This document shows positions 17,759 through 27,546 of a stretch of 64,000 nucleotides of DNA, in pieces. Source of the stretch: DASPJR01 sp035628505 (GTDB lineage Bacteria > Planctomycetota > SZUA-567 > H5-PLA8); the NCBI GenBank assembly GCA_035628505.1, contig DASPJR010000207.1, positions 54,574-118,573 on the forward strand. Reading direction: 5' to 3'. A program made the position numbers and the translations under genes. The notes under the pieces are model-generated. The model saw only the letters and a list, made by a program, of their open reading frames with translations, did no database searches and had not been told where the DNA came from. The first letter of the stretch is position 1, and every line of letters begins with the position of its first letter.

Positions 17759-19261
17759 ATGCTCCTGCGCGGGGTGATCGCCCTCCTTTTTCTGCCGCTG
17801 GTGCTCGCGGCAGAAGAGCTCAAGCCGTTTGTTATCACGGTGCTGGATGAGCAGACCGGGCGCGGCGTTCCGCTGGTTGAACTCAAATCCGTCAGCGAGC
17901 AGCGCTTTTACTCCGACAGTAATGGCGTGATCGCGTTGACCGACCCTGCGATGCTGAATCGCGATGTGTTTTTTCATATCAGCAGCCACGGCTATGAATT
18001 TCAGAAAGACGGCTTTGGTTTTCGCGGCAAAGCACTGAGCGTTAAGCCCGGGGGCAGTGTTGAGCTGAAGATCAAGCGGATCAACATCGCCGAGCGCCTT
18101 TACCGGATTACAGGCGAGGGGATTTACCGCGACAGTGTTATTGCAGGAAGAGCAGTGCCGATCAAAGAGCCGCTCCTGAACGCGCAGGTGTGCGGGCAGG
18201 ACTCGGTTCAGATGCTGGAATACCGCGGCAAATACTTCTGGTTTTATGGCGACACCAACCGCCAGAGCTATCCGCTGGGCCAGTTCGGCATGTCCGGCGC
18301 AACGTCGCGCACGCGCGCCGCTGGGCTGAATCCGGCGAGAGGAATCGATCTTGATTATTTTGTAGATGCGTCGGGCTTCAGCCGTCCGATGTGTCCGTGG
18401 GGCGGCTCGGATCCCAAGTGGATCGATCGCCTGGTCGTCGTGCGTGATGAGAAAGGCACCGAGCGCCTTGTCGGAAGATGCTCACGCATGAAGAGCCTCG
18501 GCGAGGTGGCCGAGCGGACGTTGGTGGTATACGACGATGAAAAGAACATTTTTAATTCGACGCAGGTGTTGAAGAACGATGACGATTTCGCGATGAGTCA
18601 TACGCTGCTGCATAAAACAGCGGACGGCGAATTTGTTTATTTCACCTCGCCTTATGCCTGCGTTCGAGTGAAAGCCGATTTCGCATCGTTCTGCAATCCG
18701 GAAACGTACGAGAGCTTCACGTGCCTCAAAGCAGGCGCGCAGTACGCGAAGGCGGCGTCCGTTCTGGATCGGGACGCTGACGGAAAGCTGATCTGGGCGT
18801 GGAAGCGCGCGGCACCCGTGACTCTGGAGCGGCAGAAAGAGCTGATCGACGCGGGGCTCATCAAACCTGCGGAAGGCTGGTACCGGCTGGCTGATGCCGA
18901 GAGCGGAAAGCCCGTTTATGCGCATAACGGAACGATTCAATACAACGCCTTTCGCAAGCGGTGGGTCATGATTCTGAACGAGAAGATGGGCACGTCGATG
19001 CTCGGCGAAGTGTGGTATAGCGAGGCGGCCGCGCCCGAAGGTCCGTGGGAGACGGCGCGTAAGATTGTGACTCACGATAAATACACGTTCTACAACGTCT
19101 GCCATCACGCTCTGCTGGATGACGATGGCGGGCGTGTGATCTTTTTCGAAGGCACTTACACAATGCAGTTTTCCGGCACCACGCACGCGACGCCGGGATA
19201 TGACTACAACCAGATCATGTACCGCCTCAATTTGTCCGACCCACGCCTCAAGCTGAAATGA
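17759..19261 (+). CDS. Secreted protein of unknown function with N-terminal carboxypeptidase-regulatory-like domain
   Basis: 500 aa with signal peptide (MLLRGVIALLFLPLVLAAEE). Residues about 20-100 resemble a CarboxypepD-regulatory beta-sandwich (FVITVLDEQTGRGVPLVELK, YSDSNGVIAL). The remainder (about 115-500) is rich in short beta-strand and turn motifs (KYFWFYGDTNRQ, SGATSRTRAAG, WVMILNEKMGTS, EVWYSEAAAPEGPWETA) resembling five-bladed propeller glycosidase-like folds (GH43/DUF4185 type). No catalytic residues can be assigned with confidence. It is probably in one operon with the serine hydrolase, 8 bp upstream. Confidence 0.75.
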   Translation: MLLRGVIALLFLPLVLAAEELKPFVITVLDEQTGRGVPLVELKSVSEQRFYSDSNGVIALTDPAMLNRDVFFHISSHGYEFQKDGFGFRGKALSVKPGGSVELKIKRINIAERLYRITGEGIYRDSVIAGRAVPIKEPLLNAQVCGQDSVQMLEYRGKYFWFYGDTNRQSYPLGQFGMSGATSRTRAAGLNPARGIDLDYFVDASGFSRPMCPWGGSDPKWIDRLVVVRDEKGTERLVGRCSRMKSLGEVAERTLVVYDDEKNIFNSTQVLKNDDDFAMSHTLLHKTADGEFVYFTSPYACVRVKADFASFCNPETYESFTCLKAGAQYAKAASVLDRDADGKLIWAWKRAAPVTLERQKELIDAGLIKPAEGWYRLADAESGKPVYAHNGTIQYNAFRKRWVMILNEKMGTSMLGEVWYSEAAAPEGPWETARKIVTHDKYTFYNVCHHALLDDDGGRVIFFEGTYTMQFSGTTHATPGYDYNQIMYRLNLSDPRLKLK

Positions 19262-19264
19262 CGG

Positions 19265-21049
19265 TCACTTTCCTTTGCCGATCACTTTCCGGACGGAATA
19301 TGAAACTGGGAACTGGCCGCCGTACACGACACCATTGATGTCGAAAGCGAGCGGGACAATGAGCCTCCGACTGCCGGAGTCTGCCGTGACACCGAACGGC
19401 GCCAGATGCTTCTGCAGCGATGCTTTGCGGAGGGAATAGCGGATTTCCTGCTTGCGTGTGTTCTGGCGCAACGTGCCAAGGCCCTTGGCGCGGCCTTTTA
19501 CAAGCGTGAGCGTTTCGAACATCGACAGCCCGGCGCAGACCCGAATGCCTGTATTCACCGCCTGCGCAAAATCGGCGTGCTGAAGTGAGAAATCGAGGGC
19601 GTCGGCGCCAGGCTTTGCGAAGTTCAGCGTGAAAGAATGCATCCGCGATGTCGACGCGGCTGTCTGAATCACGTTGACTACAAGGGAACTCAGCGCACTG
19701 CCGCCAAGGGGATCGTTCACGGTCAGCTTCAGCGTGTACTGTCCTTTCACGGCGTACGTGTGCAGCGGAGCAGCCAGCGTGCTCGTGCTGCCATCGCCAA
19801 AATCCCACTCGTAATTCAGCGTGTCGCCATCGGCGTCAGACGCTGCCACGGTGGCGCTGAACGGTAGCTCTGTCGAAACTGCCGCCGGCTCAAGCGTAAC
19901 GGAATGTATCTCGGGAGCGGCGTTGCGAGCCACGGAAATTGCTGCGGAGTTAGCAGTGTCGTCGCTGTGATCGGTATCGGCAGCGGCGGTGTTCAGTATG
20001 CGGCAGACGATGTAGTAAGTTCCCGGAGCCGCGCCTTGAAATTTCTGATTAAGACGCAGCGTAACTGAAGTTTGCGGCAGCAGAGCTGCAGACGATTGCG
20101 TCTGCCCGAGCAGCAGATCGGACGCATCGAAGCGCGTGTCGCTCGAGAGGCGGTATTCAACACTGAATGCATTCACCGGCGAGTAGCCCGCATTCGAAAC
20201 GGTCGCCTCAAGCGAAAGCTCTTCGCCCGCACGCAGGCGTTGGGGCGGAGAGGCAAGCGAGGTGATCGCCAGGTTCGTGCAGGCGCAGGTTTCATCGATG
20301 AACTTCAAGACGCTGTCAGCACGCGCGGCTCCGCTGAAGGTTCCGTAGCGGCCGAGCGCGAGCTCGTCGCCTTTGAGCGTCATATCTGAATTGTACGAGA
20401 TGATGCCCGCTAGCTTGTACGCACCGGGATTCCCGCTTAGCGCCGGCCCGCCCGAATCACCATCGCCGGTGTTGCTCTCGCCGCGTTCATAGACCCAGCG
20501 GTACGTGTTAGCCATGACCTCGTCAATCGATACCGAGCCGTAATTCACGGTTCCGGCTGGCGGGAACTCGTTCACCGGTCCGCTATCGCCATTTCCCTGC
20601 ATGCCAAATCCGACCAGCGTCACCACACTCCCTTTTGCGAGTGGGCTTCGGCTGATCGCGAGCGGCTCGATATGTGTAACAGGGCTGTCGAGCGTGATGA
20701 TTCCAACATCCGGCTCGGCATCGAGTTTGCCGGTCCAGAGTGGATGCACGCTGAACGCGCTGCCCGAAATCTCCCGTCCGCCGATGCGCACGCGAGCAGA
20801 CACGACATCGAGTTTGCCCTGCTCATCGGTCAGGCAATGCGCAGCGGTGAGCACATGCCGCGGAGTGATCAGCGAGCCGCTGCACCTGATGCTGGAGTTC
20901 GTGCGCTGCAAAGATACCTGGCACGCGAAGGGGAATGTCGCGGTGGGCGTGTTGGTGCCGTCCAGAATTCGTGGCGCCGCATCCTGTGCCGATACATACG
21001 CGGCGAGCAGGCACGCCGTCAGCGCCAGTATTTTCTGCATGCGATACAT
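19265..21049 (-). CDS. Secreted trypsin-like (S1) serine protease with CARDB- and PKD-like domains
   Basis: 594 aa from ATG 21049 with RBS gagagg; an in-frame TTG lies 10 codons upstream. Signal peptide MQKILALTACLLAAYVSAQ. The S1 domain (about 25-260) starts after RILDGT, with triad His in LTAAHC, Asp in EPDVGIITLDS and Ser in GDGDSGGPAL. A CARDB-like segment follows (about 270-385, LAITSLASPPQRLRAGEELS), then a PKD domain (about 390-475, NYEWDFGDGSTST). The C-terminal 120 residues are unassigned. It is probably exported as an extracellular or surface protease. It is convergent with the gene at 17759, 3 bp apart. Confidence 0.9.
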   Translation of the reverse strand: MYRMQKILALTACLLAAYVSAQDAAPRILDGTNTPTATFPFACQVSLQRTNSSIRCSGSLITPRHVLTAAHCLTDEQGKLDVVSARVRIGGREISGSAFSVHPLWTGKLDAEPDVGIITLDSPVTHIEPLAISRSPLAKGSVVTLVGFGMQGNGDSGPVNEFPPAGTVNYGSVSIDEVMANTYRWVYERGESNTGDGDSGGPALSGNPGAYKLAGIISYNSDMTLKGDELALGRYGTFSGAARADSVLKFIDETCACTNLAITSLASPPQRLRAGEELSLEATVSNAGYSPVNAFSVEYRLSSDTRFDASDLLLGQTQSSAALLPQTSVTLRLNQKFQGAAPGTYYIVCRILNTAAADTDHSDDTANSAAISVARNAAPEIHSVTLEPAAVSTELPFSATVAASDADGDTLNYEWDFGDGSTSTLAAPLHTYAVKGQYTLKLTVNDPLGGSALSSLVVNVIQTAASTSRMHSFTLNFAKPGADALDFSLQHADFAQAVNTGIRVCAGLSMFETLTLVKGRAKGLGTLRQNTRKQEIRYSLRKASLQKHLAPFGVTADSGSRRLIVPLAFDINGVVYGGQFPVSYSVRKVIGKGK

Positions 21050-21401
21050 CACGAACCTCTCTTGCTTGCTGCGCGCCAATACCGGCGCAAAGCGGGTTCA
21101 GCCGTGAGTTGCATCTTTCGCAGAACGCGGGCCGATTCAGAAAGAAGTCCACATGATTTTTGACCAGACTGTGTCAAAGCAACAGGATTGGTTCTTTTCA
21201 AGATGGTTGCTCAATCTCGTTCTTGAACGCCCGCGTCGCACCCGAATTTCCTCCGCTGATTCACGAATGGGAATCAGCAGGAAACGACTTCTCTTGTGAA
21301 TTGTCGAGTTGGCCTCGAGATTGCACGACGTTCAGGGTTTGCTAAATCGAACTGAAAGCGGTACACGTGTAGATCTACTTTTGTCCAGGATAACGCCAGT
21401 T
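21050..21401. other. Gene-free region between divergent protease and GGDEF-EAL genes
   Basis: No convincing ORF, repeat or promoter motif seen. It should contain the divergent promoters. Confidence 0.5.
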
Positions 21402-24377
21402 GTGAAGCCTTTAGTTATCGATTCCGGTGCCTCAGGCCACGGACGCGGTGACGGCTCCCTATGGCCGCAGGCCGTGATCTGTGACGCGTGCGAGCAGCTC
21501 AAGCATGAGGTCGCTGCGCTCAAGCAGCGGCTTGCGGGGCTGTCGCAAAATATCCCCGGGATCTTCTATCAGATCCGCCGCAACCTGGACGGCACTTCAG
21601 TCGAAATCCCGTACATCAGTGAAGGCGTGCGCGAGTACCTTGGCTACGAGCCGCAGGAGATTGTCAACGATCCGCAGCTTCTGCTGCAGGCCATCCACCC
21701 GCAGGACCGTCCGGCTTACGACAGCACGATTCGCCAGTGCATGCGCGAGCTCTCGCTTTTCCAGATGGAATTCCGCGTTATCTCGCGCAACGGGCAGATG
21801 CGCTGGCTGGAAGCCACCGCCCGCGGTTGCAGACTCGAAAACGGCTTTTCGCTGTACACGGGAATTGCCGTCGACGTAACCGAACGCAAGCGGGCTCAGG
21901 AGTCGCTGCTGCAGAAAACCGCGGAGCTCAGCGCGCTTTTCCAGGCCATCCCCGATCTGTATTTCAGGCTCGACAACACCGGCGTGATTCTCAGCTACCA
22001 GTCGGGGTCGATCTCCGACCTGTATCTGCCGCCTGAAAAGTTTCTCAACCGGCGCATGCAGGATGTTCTCCCGCACAGCATCGGTGAAAAGTTCAACATC
22101 GCCATTAAGTCGGTCAATGCCACGCGCGCATCGGCGAGCGTCGTTTACGTGTTGCCGATTAAGGACGAAGAGAAACATTTTGAGGCACGCCTGGTCCCTC
22201 TGAACAGCGAGATTGTCGTGATCGTGCGTGACATCACGCAGCGCGAACTGGCCGAAGAGCGGCTGCGCAGCTCGGAGCAGTTCCTGCAGGAGACGGTCAC
22301 GGCTCTGCGCGCGGCCGAAGCCAAATACCGCAGCATCTTTGAAAACGCCGTCGAAGGCATCTTTCAGACGACGCCTGAGGGCAAATACCTGAGCGCCAAT
22401 CCGGCGCTTGCCCGCATGTACGGGTATAACTCGCCGCGGGAACTCATGGAAAATCTGACGGACATCGGCAAGGGGCTCTATGTGCTTCCGGGACGCCGCG
22501 AAGAGTTCCGGAAAGCCGTCGAAGAGCAGGATGCCGCTTCCAACTTTGTCTCGGAGATTTACCGGCGCGATGGCAGCACAATCTGGGTCTCCGAAAACGC
22601 TCGGGCCGTTCGCGATGCATCAGGCAAGGTGCTCTATTATGAGGGCACCACCGAAGACATCACCGAACGCAAGCGCGCGGAAGAAGCGCTGCGGAAAAGC
22701 GAGCAGAAATACCGCACGCTTGTCGAGAACATGAACGAAGGCGTGGTAATCGTCGATAGCACCGGCCGCATCCAATTCGCCAACGACAAGTTCTGCGACC
22801 TGCTCGGCTATTCGCGCGCCGAGCTCCTTGCACGCTCGGAAACCGATCTGGTGCTCAACGATGCCGACCGCGAGTTTCTGCTCGAGAAATCGCGCTCGCG
22901 TTCGGCCGGTTTGAAAGACCAGTACGAAATTGCGCTGAAAACTAAGAGCGGAAAAACAGTCTGGGTCCTGGTCTCCGGCACGCCGGTTCATGACGATCGT
23001 GGAAACGTGACTGGAACGATGGGTATCCACACCGACATTACGGCGCGCAAGGCGATTGAAAACCAGCTCGCGCACGACGCTTTTCATGACAGCCTCACGG
23101 GCCTGCCCAACCGCGCACTGCTTATGGACCGTTTGGCGCAGACGCTGGAGCGGCAGAAGCGCAGACCCGAAATGGTTTTTACGGTGCTCTTCCTCGACCT
23201 CGACCGCTTCAAGGTCATCAATGACAGCCTCGGCCATCTGGCCGGAGACAAGCTGCTGGTTGAGATCAGCCGCCGCCTGCAGGTTGCCATGCGCCAGGAA
23301 GACACCGTCGCGCGCATGGGCGGCGATGAATTCACGGTGCTGGTCGAAGACATCAAAGGGCATGGCGAACTGGCGCAGATAGCCGAGCGCGTGCAGAAAG
23401 TTATTTCAGAACCGATGAATCTCCAGGGCAACACCGTTTTCACCACGGCGAGCATCGGCATCGCGATTGGTGAGAACCGCTACAACACGGCCGAACAGAT
23501 TCTGCGTGACGCGGACACGGCGATGTACCGCGCGAAGTCGCTGGGCAAGGCGCGCTTCGAAGTTTTCAATGGCTCCATGCATACTGGAGTAATGGCGCAG
23601 CTGCAGCTCGAAGTGGATCTGCGTTTTGCGCTCGAACGCAATGAGCTGTTTCTCCTGTATCAGCCCATTGTTGATTTCCAGAGCGGACGCGTGAGCGGCT
23701 TTGAAGCGCTGGTTCGGTGGCAGCACAGCAAGATCGGGCTTGTTTCTCCAACCGAGTTCATCTCGCTGGCGGAGGAAACGGGCCTGATCGTGCCAATTGG
23801 TGCGTGGGTATTGAGCGAGGCGTGCAGCAGTGCAGTGAAATTCCAGAAGGCCGCAGCGGTGAACCGCCCGCTGCACATGAACGTGAATCTATCCAGCAAG
23901 CAGCTTTCGCAGGTGCGCTTCGTGCCGGCGGTCGAAGCGATTCTGCGGGAAACTGGCGTCTCGCCTGAAACCGTGCAGCTTGAAATCACTGAAAGCGTGA
24001 TCATGCAGAATGCGCGGACAACGACGAGTCTGCTCGAGGAACTCAAGGCGCTTAAGGTAAATCTTGCAATCGACGATTTCGGCACGGGTTATTCCTCGCT
24101 GAGCTACCTTTACAGCATGCCGATCGACACGCTCAAAATCGACAGATCCTTTGTGCGGCAGATGGGAGCCGGACAGAAGAAAGCGGAGATCGTGCGCGCG
24201 ATTGCCACGCTGGCGCATAATCTTGAAATGCGTGTTGTTGCCGAAGGAATCGAGACGGCAGAACAACTGGCTCATCTGCGCGAACTGGGGTGCGAAATGG
24301 GACAGGGATTCCTGTTCTCACGGCCGCTCGACGAGGCCGCCGCGCTCGAACTCATCCGTTCTGATCCGAGGTGGTAA
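21402..24377 (+). CDS. Multi-PAS GGDEF-EAL cyclic-di-GMP signalling protein
   Basis: About 991 aa from GTG 21402 (preceded by ccagga); the frame is open to a TTG at 21309. Four PAS/PAC units (about 35-560) are marked by AVDVTERKRAQE, EDITERKRAEE and HTDITARKAIE. The GGDEF domain (about 565-735) has intact ARMGGDEFTVLVED and, five residues upstream, an RxxD inhibitory site (RQED). The EAL domain (about 745-990) has FEALVRW, ITESVIMQN, DDFGTGYSSLSYL and AEGIETAEQ. Both halves look catalytically competent, so net synthesis or hydrolysis of c-di-GMP cannot be told. No TM segment is visible. Confidence 0.93.
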   Translation: MKPLVIDSGASGHGRGDGSLWPQAVICDACEQLKHEVAALKQRLAGLSQNIPGIFYQIRRNLDGTSVEIPYISEGVREYLGYEPQEIVNDPQLLLQAIHPQDRPAYDSTIRQCMRELSLFQMEFRVISRNGQMRWLEATARGCRLENGFSLYTGIAVDVTERKRAQESLLQKTAELSALFQAIPDLYFRLDNTGVILSYQSGSISDLYLPPEKFLNRRMQDVLPHSIGEKFNIAIKSVNATRASASVVYVLPIKDEEKHFEARLVPLNSEIVVIVRDITQRELAEERLRSSEQFLQETVTALRAAEAKYRSIFENAVEGIFQTTPEGKYLSANPALARMYGYNSPRELMENLTDIGKGLYVLPGRREEFRKAVEEQDAASNFVSEIYRRDGSTIWVSENARAVRDASGKVLYYEGTTEDITERKRAEEALRKSEQKYRTLVENMNEGVVIVDSTGRIQFANDKFCDLLGYSRAELLARSETDLVLNDADREFLLEKSRSRSAGLKDQYEIALKTKSGKTVWVLVSGTPVHDDRGNVTGTMGIHTDITARKAIENQLAHDAFHDSLTGLPNRALLMDRLAQTLERQKRRPEMVFTVLFLDLDRFKVINDSLGHLAGDKLLVEISRRLQVAMRQEDTVARMGGDEFTVLVEDIKGHGELAQIAERVQKVISEPMNLQGNTVFTTASIGIAIGENRYNTAEQILRDADTAMYRAKSLGKARFEVFNGSMHTGVMAQLQLEVDLRFALERNELFLLYQPIVDFQSGRVSGFEALVRWQHSKIGLVSPTEFISLAEETGLIVPIGAWVLSEACSSAVKFQKAAAVNRPLHMNVNLSSKQLSQVRFVPAVEAILRETGVSPETVQLEITESVIMQNARTTTSLLEELKALKVNLAIDDFGTGYSSLSYLYSMPIDTLKIDRSFVRQMGAGQKKAEIVRAIATLAHNLEMRVVAEGIETAEQLAHLRELGCEMGQGFLFSRPLDEAAALELIRSDPRW

Positions 24378-24510
24378 TTCACTTTCCGCAGGGCCTGCCT
24401 CAATTTTGAATTTTGAATTTCGATTGCCAGAAATCTGGTGTAATGTTTAGCGCCCGAAATACAGGTGACTGAACAGCAATGGCATTTCCGTACCGACCAG
24501 GGGTTTGCGC

Positions 24511-24768
24511 ATGAGTGAAGAGTTATCAAAAGATGACCAGAGCAACGCGCGACTGGGGCTGGTTCTCTTTTTCTTTTATCTTTTGGTGTACGGCGGATTC
24601 ATGGGGCTGAACGCGTTTTATCCCGACATGATGCGCTCGACGCCGTTTGCAGGTGTTAATCTCGCCGTCCTTTACGGTTTCGGCCTCATCCTGGGAGCCG
24701 TCCTGCTGGCAGTCGTTTACATGCTGATCTGCAAATCCCCGTCTGAACAGAAAGGCGAAGGCAACTAG
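24511..24768 (+). CDS. Small DUF485-type inner-membrane protein (symporter partner)
   Basis: 85 aa from ATG 24511 (MSEELSKDDQSNARLGL). Two TM helices at about 13-34 and 47-72 (LVLFFFYLLVYGGFMGLNAF and VLYGFGLILGAVLLAVVYML). This length, topology and position 3 bp upstream of an SSS symporter match the DUF485/YjcH proteins that accompany acetate permease ActP. Its precise role in the family is not settled. Confidence 0.88.
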   Translation: MSEELSKDDQSNARLGLVLFFFYLLVYGGFMGLNAFYPDMMRSTPFAGVNLAVLYGFGLILGAVLLAVVYMLICKSPSEQKGEGN

Positions 24769-24771
24769 CGC

Positions 24772-26712
24772 ATGGCACTGGCGATCTTCTGTTTCTTCGT
24801 AGGCAGCGTCCTGGCTCTCAGTTTTTATCTTGGTTCCAAGGCCAAGTCCGCCAAGGGATACTACGCCGCGCACGGGCAGATCCATTGGTTTGTCAACGGC
24901 ATCGCCTTCGCGGGCGATTATCTTTCCGCTGCGTCGTTCCTGGGCATTTGCGGAATGATCGCGCTCTACGGTTATGACGGCTTCCTGTACTCCATTGGAT
25001 ACCTTGCCGGCTGGGTCGTCGCGCTGTTTGTCGTCGCCGAGCCGCTCAAGCGCATGGGCCGCTTCACCTTTGCCGACGCGCTGGACAGCCGTTTCAATTC
25101 GCGTGGAATCAAGCTCGCCGCGGCCATCAGCACGCTGGTGGTCAGCATCTTTTACCTGATCCCGCAGATGGTCGGCGCGGGACAATTGATCAAGCCGCTG
25201 TTGCATTTCGAGCATTACCAGGGTGTGCTGATCGTCGGAGTTGTCGTCGTGCTGATCGTAACAACGGCCGGCATGGTGTCGACGACGTGGGTTCAGTTCA
25301 TCAAGGGTTCGCTGCTGGTGATCTTCTGCGGAATTCTCGTCTTTATGATCTTGAGCCGCGGGCTGACGACGCATCCCGAATATTCCGGCAGGCCGCGCGG
25401 ATATCGCATTGTTCCTGCGAGCGACATTCTGAGGATCACGCAGGCGGCAGAAATGCCGCGCGAAGGAGCGTGGGCAACCAGTGATTTCATGCGCCTGAAG
25501 AATACCCAGACCGGCGAAATCACAATCTGGCGTAAAGACGGCGCGGCGATGGTCGAGACGCAGACCGTCCTGGTCACTAAGGACGGCCAGAAGTTTATCA
25601 ACGGCAAACTGCTGGATCCAACTGTCCGGCCCGAGGAGCAGCCTAAGCTCAACACGGTCGGTACCATCTGGAAACTGCCAGGCGATAAGAAGGATACTGG
25701 CCCGCTCTGGCCGCTGGAATATTTCAGCACGATTCAGAACAGCACTCTTGTTCAGTGGAGGGCGCAGAAGCCCATCGAGAACAGCGACGGAAGCGTCGTC
25801 ACAATCTATTATCCGGTGCTGGCCAAAGGGTCCGATCTGCTCGTCCCCGGCAATCACGACACGTTCAAAGGGCTTCAGCAGGACAAGCTTGCCGGTAAGA
25901 TCAATTTTCTCTCGCTTATGATCGCGCTCTTCTGCGGCACCGCCTCGCTGCCGCACATTCTCATCCGCTACTATACGGTTAAAGATCAGGCGGCCGTTCG
26001 CAAGAGCACCGTGGTGGGCATCGCCAGCATCGGCTTCTTCTATGTGCTCACCTTCTACCTGGGGCTTGGCGCGATGACCAGCGGCGTGCTGGATGTCACG
26101 GACGTTTCGGGCAACATGGCGGCGCCGCTGCTGGCCCAGAGCTTCGGGTCTGTTCCCTTTGCTGTGATCTCCGCCATCGCGTTCACGACGGTGCTCGGCA
26201 CGGTCAGCGGACTGATCATGGCAGCCAGCGGAGCCGTGGCGCACGACCTGCTGACGAACGTCATGAAGATGGATCTAGACGACCACGCCAAAGTACGCGC
26301 CGGAAAGATCGCCGCAGTCATCGTCGGCGTCATCGCCATGGCACTTGGCATCATCTTTGAAAAAGTGAACGTCAGCTTCCTGGTCGGCTGGGCGTTCAGC
26401 ATTGCGGCGTCGGCTAATCTGCCGGCGCTGGTGATGCTGCTCTTCTGGAAGGGCACCACCAAGCAGGGCATTACGTGGGCGGTGATCGTTGGGATGCTCT
26501 CGTCGCTGGGCTGGATTCTTTTAAGCAAGCCCACCTTTGAGAAGGTCTACAAGATCGCCAATCATCCCGGCTTCACTCCATTTGACCAGCCTGCCATACT
26601 TACTGTGCCGCTGGGGTTTATCGTGCTGATTATCGTGTCCCTGCTGACTCAAAAGACCGGCACGGCCCAGGCCGTTGCTGCGCAGAATCCGGAAATGGCA
26701 TCCGCCAAATAA
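24772..26712 (+). CDS. Sodium/solute symporter (SSS family, ActP-like acetate/organic-acid transporter)
   Basis: 646 aa, about 100 longer than typical ActP. It begins MALAIFCFFVGSVLALSF and shows the SSS features GYYAAHGQIHWFVNGIAFAGDYLSAASF and FCGTASLPHILIRYYTV. About 13 TM helices are expected. The extra length is a hydrophilic insert at about residues 200-375 (YRIVPASDILRITQ to DTFKGLQQDKLAG) between two TM segments, probably outside the membrane. Together with the DUF485 protein it should import acetate or a similar monocarboxylate with Na+. A strong terminator follows directly. Confidence 0.9.
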   Translation: MALAIFCFFVGSVLALSFYLGSKAKSAKGYYAAHGQIHWFVNGIAFAGDYLSAASFLGICGMIALYGYDGFLYSIGYLAGWVVALFVVAEPLKRMGRFTFADALDSRFNSRGIKLAAAISTLVVSIFYLIPQMVGAGQLIKPLLHFEHYQGVLIVGVVVVLIVTTAGMVSTTWVQFIKGSLLVIFCGILVFMILSRGLTTHPEYSGRPRGYRIVPASDILRITQAAEMPREGAWATSDFMRLKNTQTGEITIWRKDGAAMVETQTVLVTKDGQKFINGKLLDPTVRPEEQPKLNTVGTIWKLPGDKKDTGPLWPLEYFSTIQNSTLVQWRAQKPIENSDGSVVTIYYPVLAKGSDLLVPGNHDTFKGLQQDKLAGKINFLSLMIALFCGTASLPHILIRYYTVKDQAAVRKSTVVGIASIGFFYVLTFYLGLGAMTSGVLDVTDVSGNMAAPLLAQSFGSVPFAVISAIAFTTVLGTVSGLIMAASGAVAHDLLTNVMKMDLDDHAKVRAGKIAAVIVGVIAMALGIIFEKVNVSFLVGWAFSIAASANLPALVMLLFWKGTTKQGITWAVIVGMLSSLGWILLSKPTFEKVYKIANHPGFTPFDQPAILTVPLGFIVLIIVSLLTQKTGTAQAVAAQNPEMASAK

Positions 26713-26750
26713 AACTCTGGCGTTTTGAGGCGCCAGAGTTTTCTTTTCTT
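26711..26750. terminator. Strong rho-independent terminator, probably bidirectional
   Basis: Perfect 12-bp stem AAAACTCTGGCG/CGCCAGAGTTTT with an 8-nt loop, then CTTTTCTT. It overlaps the symporter stop and separates it from the convergent small gene at 26766. Confidence 0.9.
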
Positions 26751-26765
26751 ACGGCCTGATCACAA

Positions 26766-27179
26766 CTACTTGTCGGTCTCGGATCGTTCAGAGGGCTGAC
26801 CAGGAGGGGATGCCTTGGCTTTGCCATCTGACTTCTTCGGTTTTTGCGACGCTCGGCGTGCGCGCCGGATCTGATGCTCGGGCTCTGCCATGCCGCCTGT
26901 CGTGCCCTGAATCAGCTTGCCGACGTCTCCGCTGAGCTTTTCCGTATCAGGCAATTTTTCGGCCGCCTGCCCGACGCCGTGCGGCATGCCTTCATCGGTC
27001 GGCATGCTCTCGCCAGGTCCGGGCGAATCGGCCGTATCCAGCGGTGGCAGTTCATCGTTGCGGATGTCTTCCGCTGCTTCTTCTGCCGGCCCCAGAGCTT
27101 CACTGGCCTGGGCCACGGGCGGAACTTTCTTTTTACGGCCCTGCTGAACTTCGCTGGAACGTCGTTGTTTTCTGGCCAT
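26766..27179 (-). CDS. Small charged, low-complexity protein of unknown function
   Basis: 137 aa from ATG 27179 with gagggcgg upstream. It is rich in Lys, Arg, Glu, Pro and Ser without hydrophobic segments, and begins MARKQRRSSEVQQGRKKK; it is probably largely disordered. I recognise no family. It lies 31 bp downstream of the KGG-repeat gene, in the same direction, so the two may be co-expressed under stress. Coding is likely because the frame is long and has an RBS, but homology would be needed to be sure. Confidence 0.6.
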   Translation of the reverse strand: MARKQRRSSEVQQGRKKKVPPVAQASEALGPAEEAAEDIRNDELPPLDTADSPGPGESMPTDEGMPHGVGQAAEKLPDTEKLSGDVGKLIQGTTGGMAEPEHQIRRARRASQKPKKSDGKAKASPPGQPSERSETDK

Positions 27180-27210
27180 TGTTTCCGCCCTCGTTCTATT
27201 TCAGCGTTTC

Positions 27211-27546
27211 TTAACGCCGTCCTGCCCGCTGACCCTGCCGCCCGGCCTGAGCGCCGCGCTGCTGACCTCGGCCGCCCACTCGGCGTGCGCGCGTGACCGA
27301 GCGCGAACCCTTGCGCGCTTCACCGCGAGCTTTGCCGCCCTGGCGTCCGATTTCTGCCATGTGTTTTCGATCTCTGCTGACGGCGATGCCGCCCTTGCGT
27401 CCCGCTCGAGCCGCTTCTTCAGGTGTAAACTCGTGGGCGGTGCCTTCGGCGTGAGCCGCACGGCCGCCTTTGCTCGCGATTTCGCGCTGCTTCTCTTCGT
27501 CCATGGCTGCGAAGCCACGTACACTTCGACCCTTCGTTCTTGGCAT
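27211..27546 (-). CDS. KGG-repeat stress protein (GsiB/ConE-like)
   Basis: 111 aa from ATG 27546 with RBS aggag (aggagtttcaaaa). Repeated Gly-Gly units KGGRAAH, RKGGIAVSRD and RQGGKARGEA match the stress-induced KGG motif found in hydrophilic desiccation or general-stress proteins. The C-terminal 30 residues are Arg/Gly/Gln-rich. In known examples expression is under a general stress regulator. No such promoter could be proven here. Confidence 0.85.
   Translation of the reverse strand: MPRTKGRSVRGFAAMDEEKQREIASKGGRAAHAEGTAHEFTPEEAARAGRKGGIAVSRDRKHMAEIGRQGGKARGEARKGSRSVTRARRVGGRGQQRGAQAGRQGQRAGRR

Noticed and set aside
24526..26244. 572-codon minus-strand frame opposite the symporter
   Set aside because: Shadow of the SSS gene, with no recognisable domain and no RBS.
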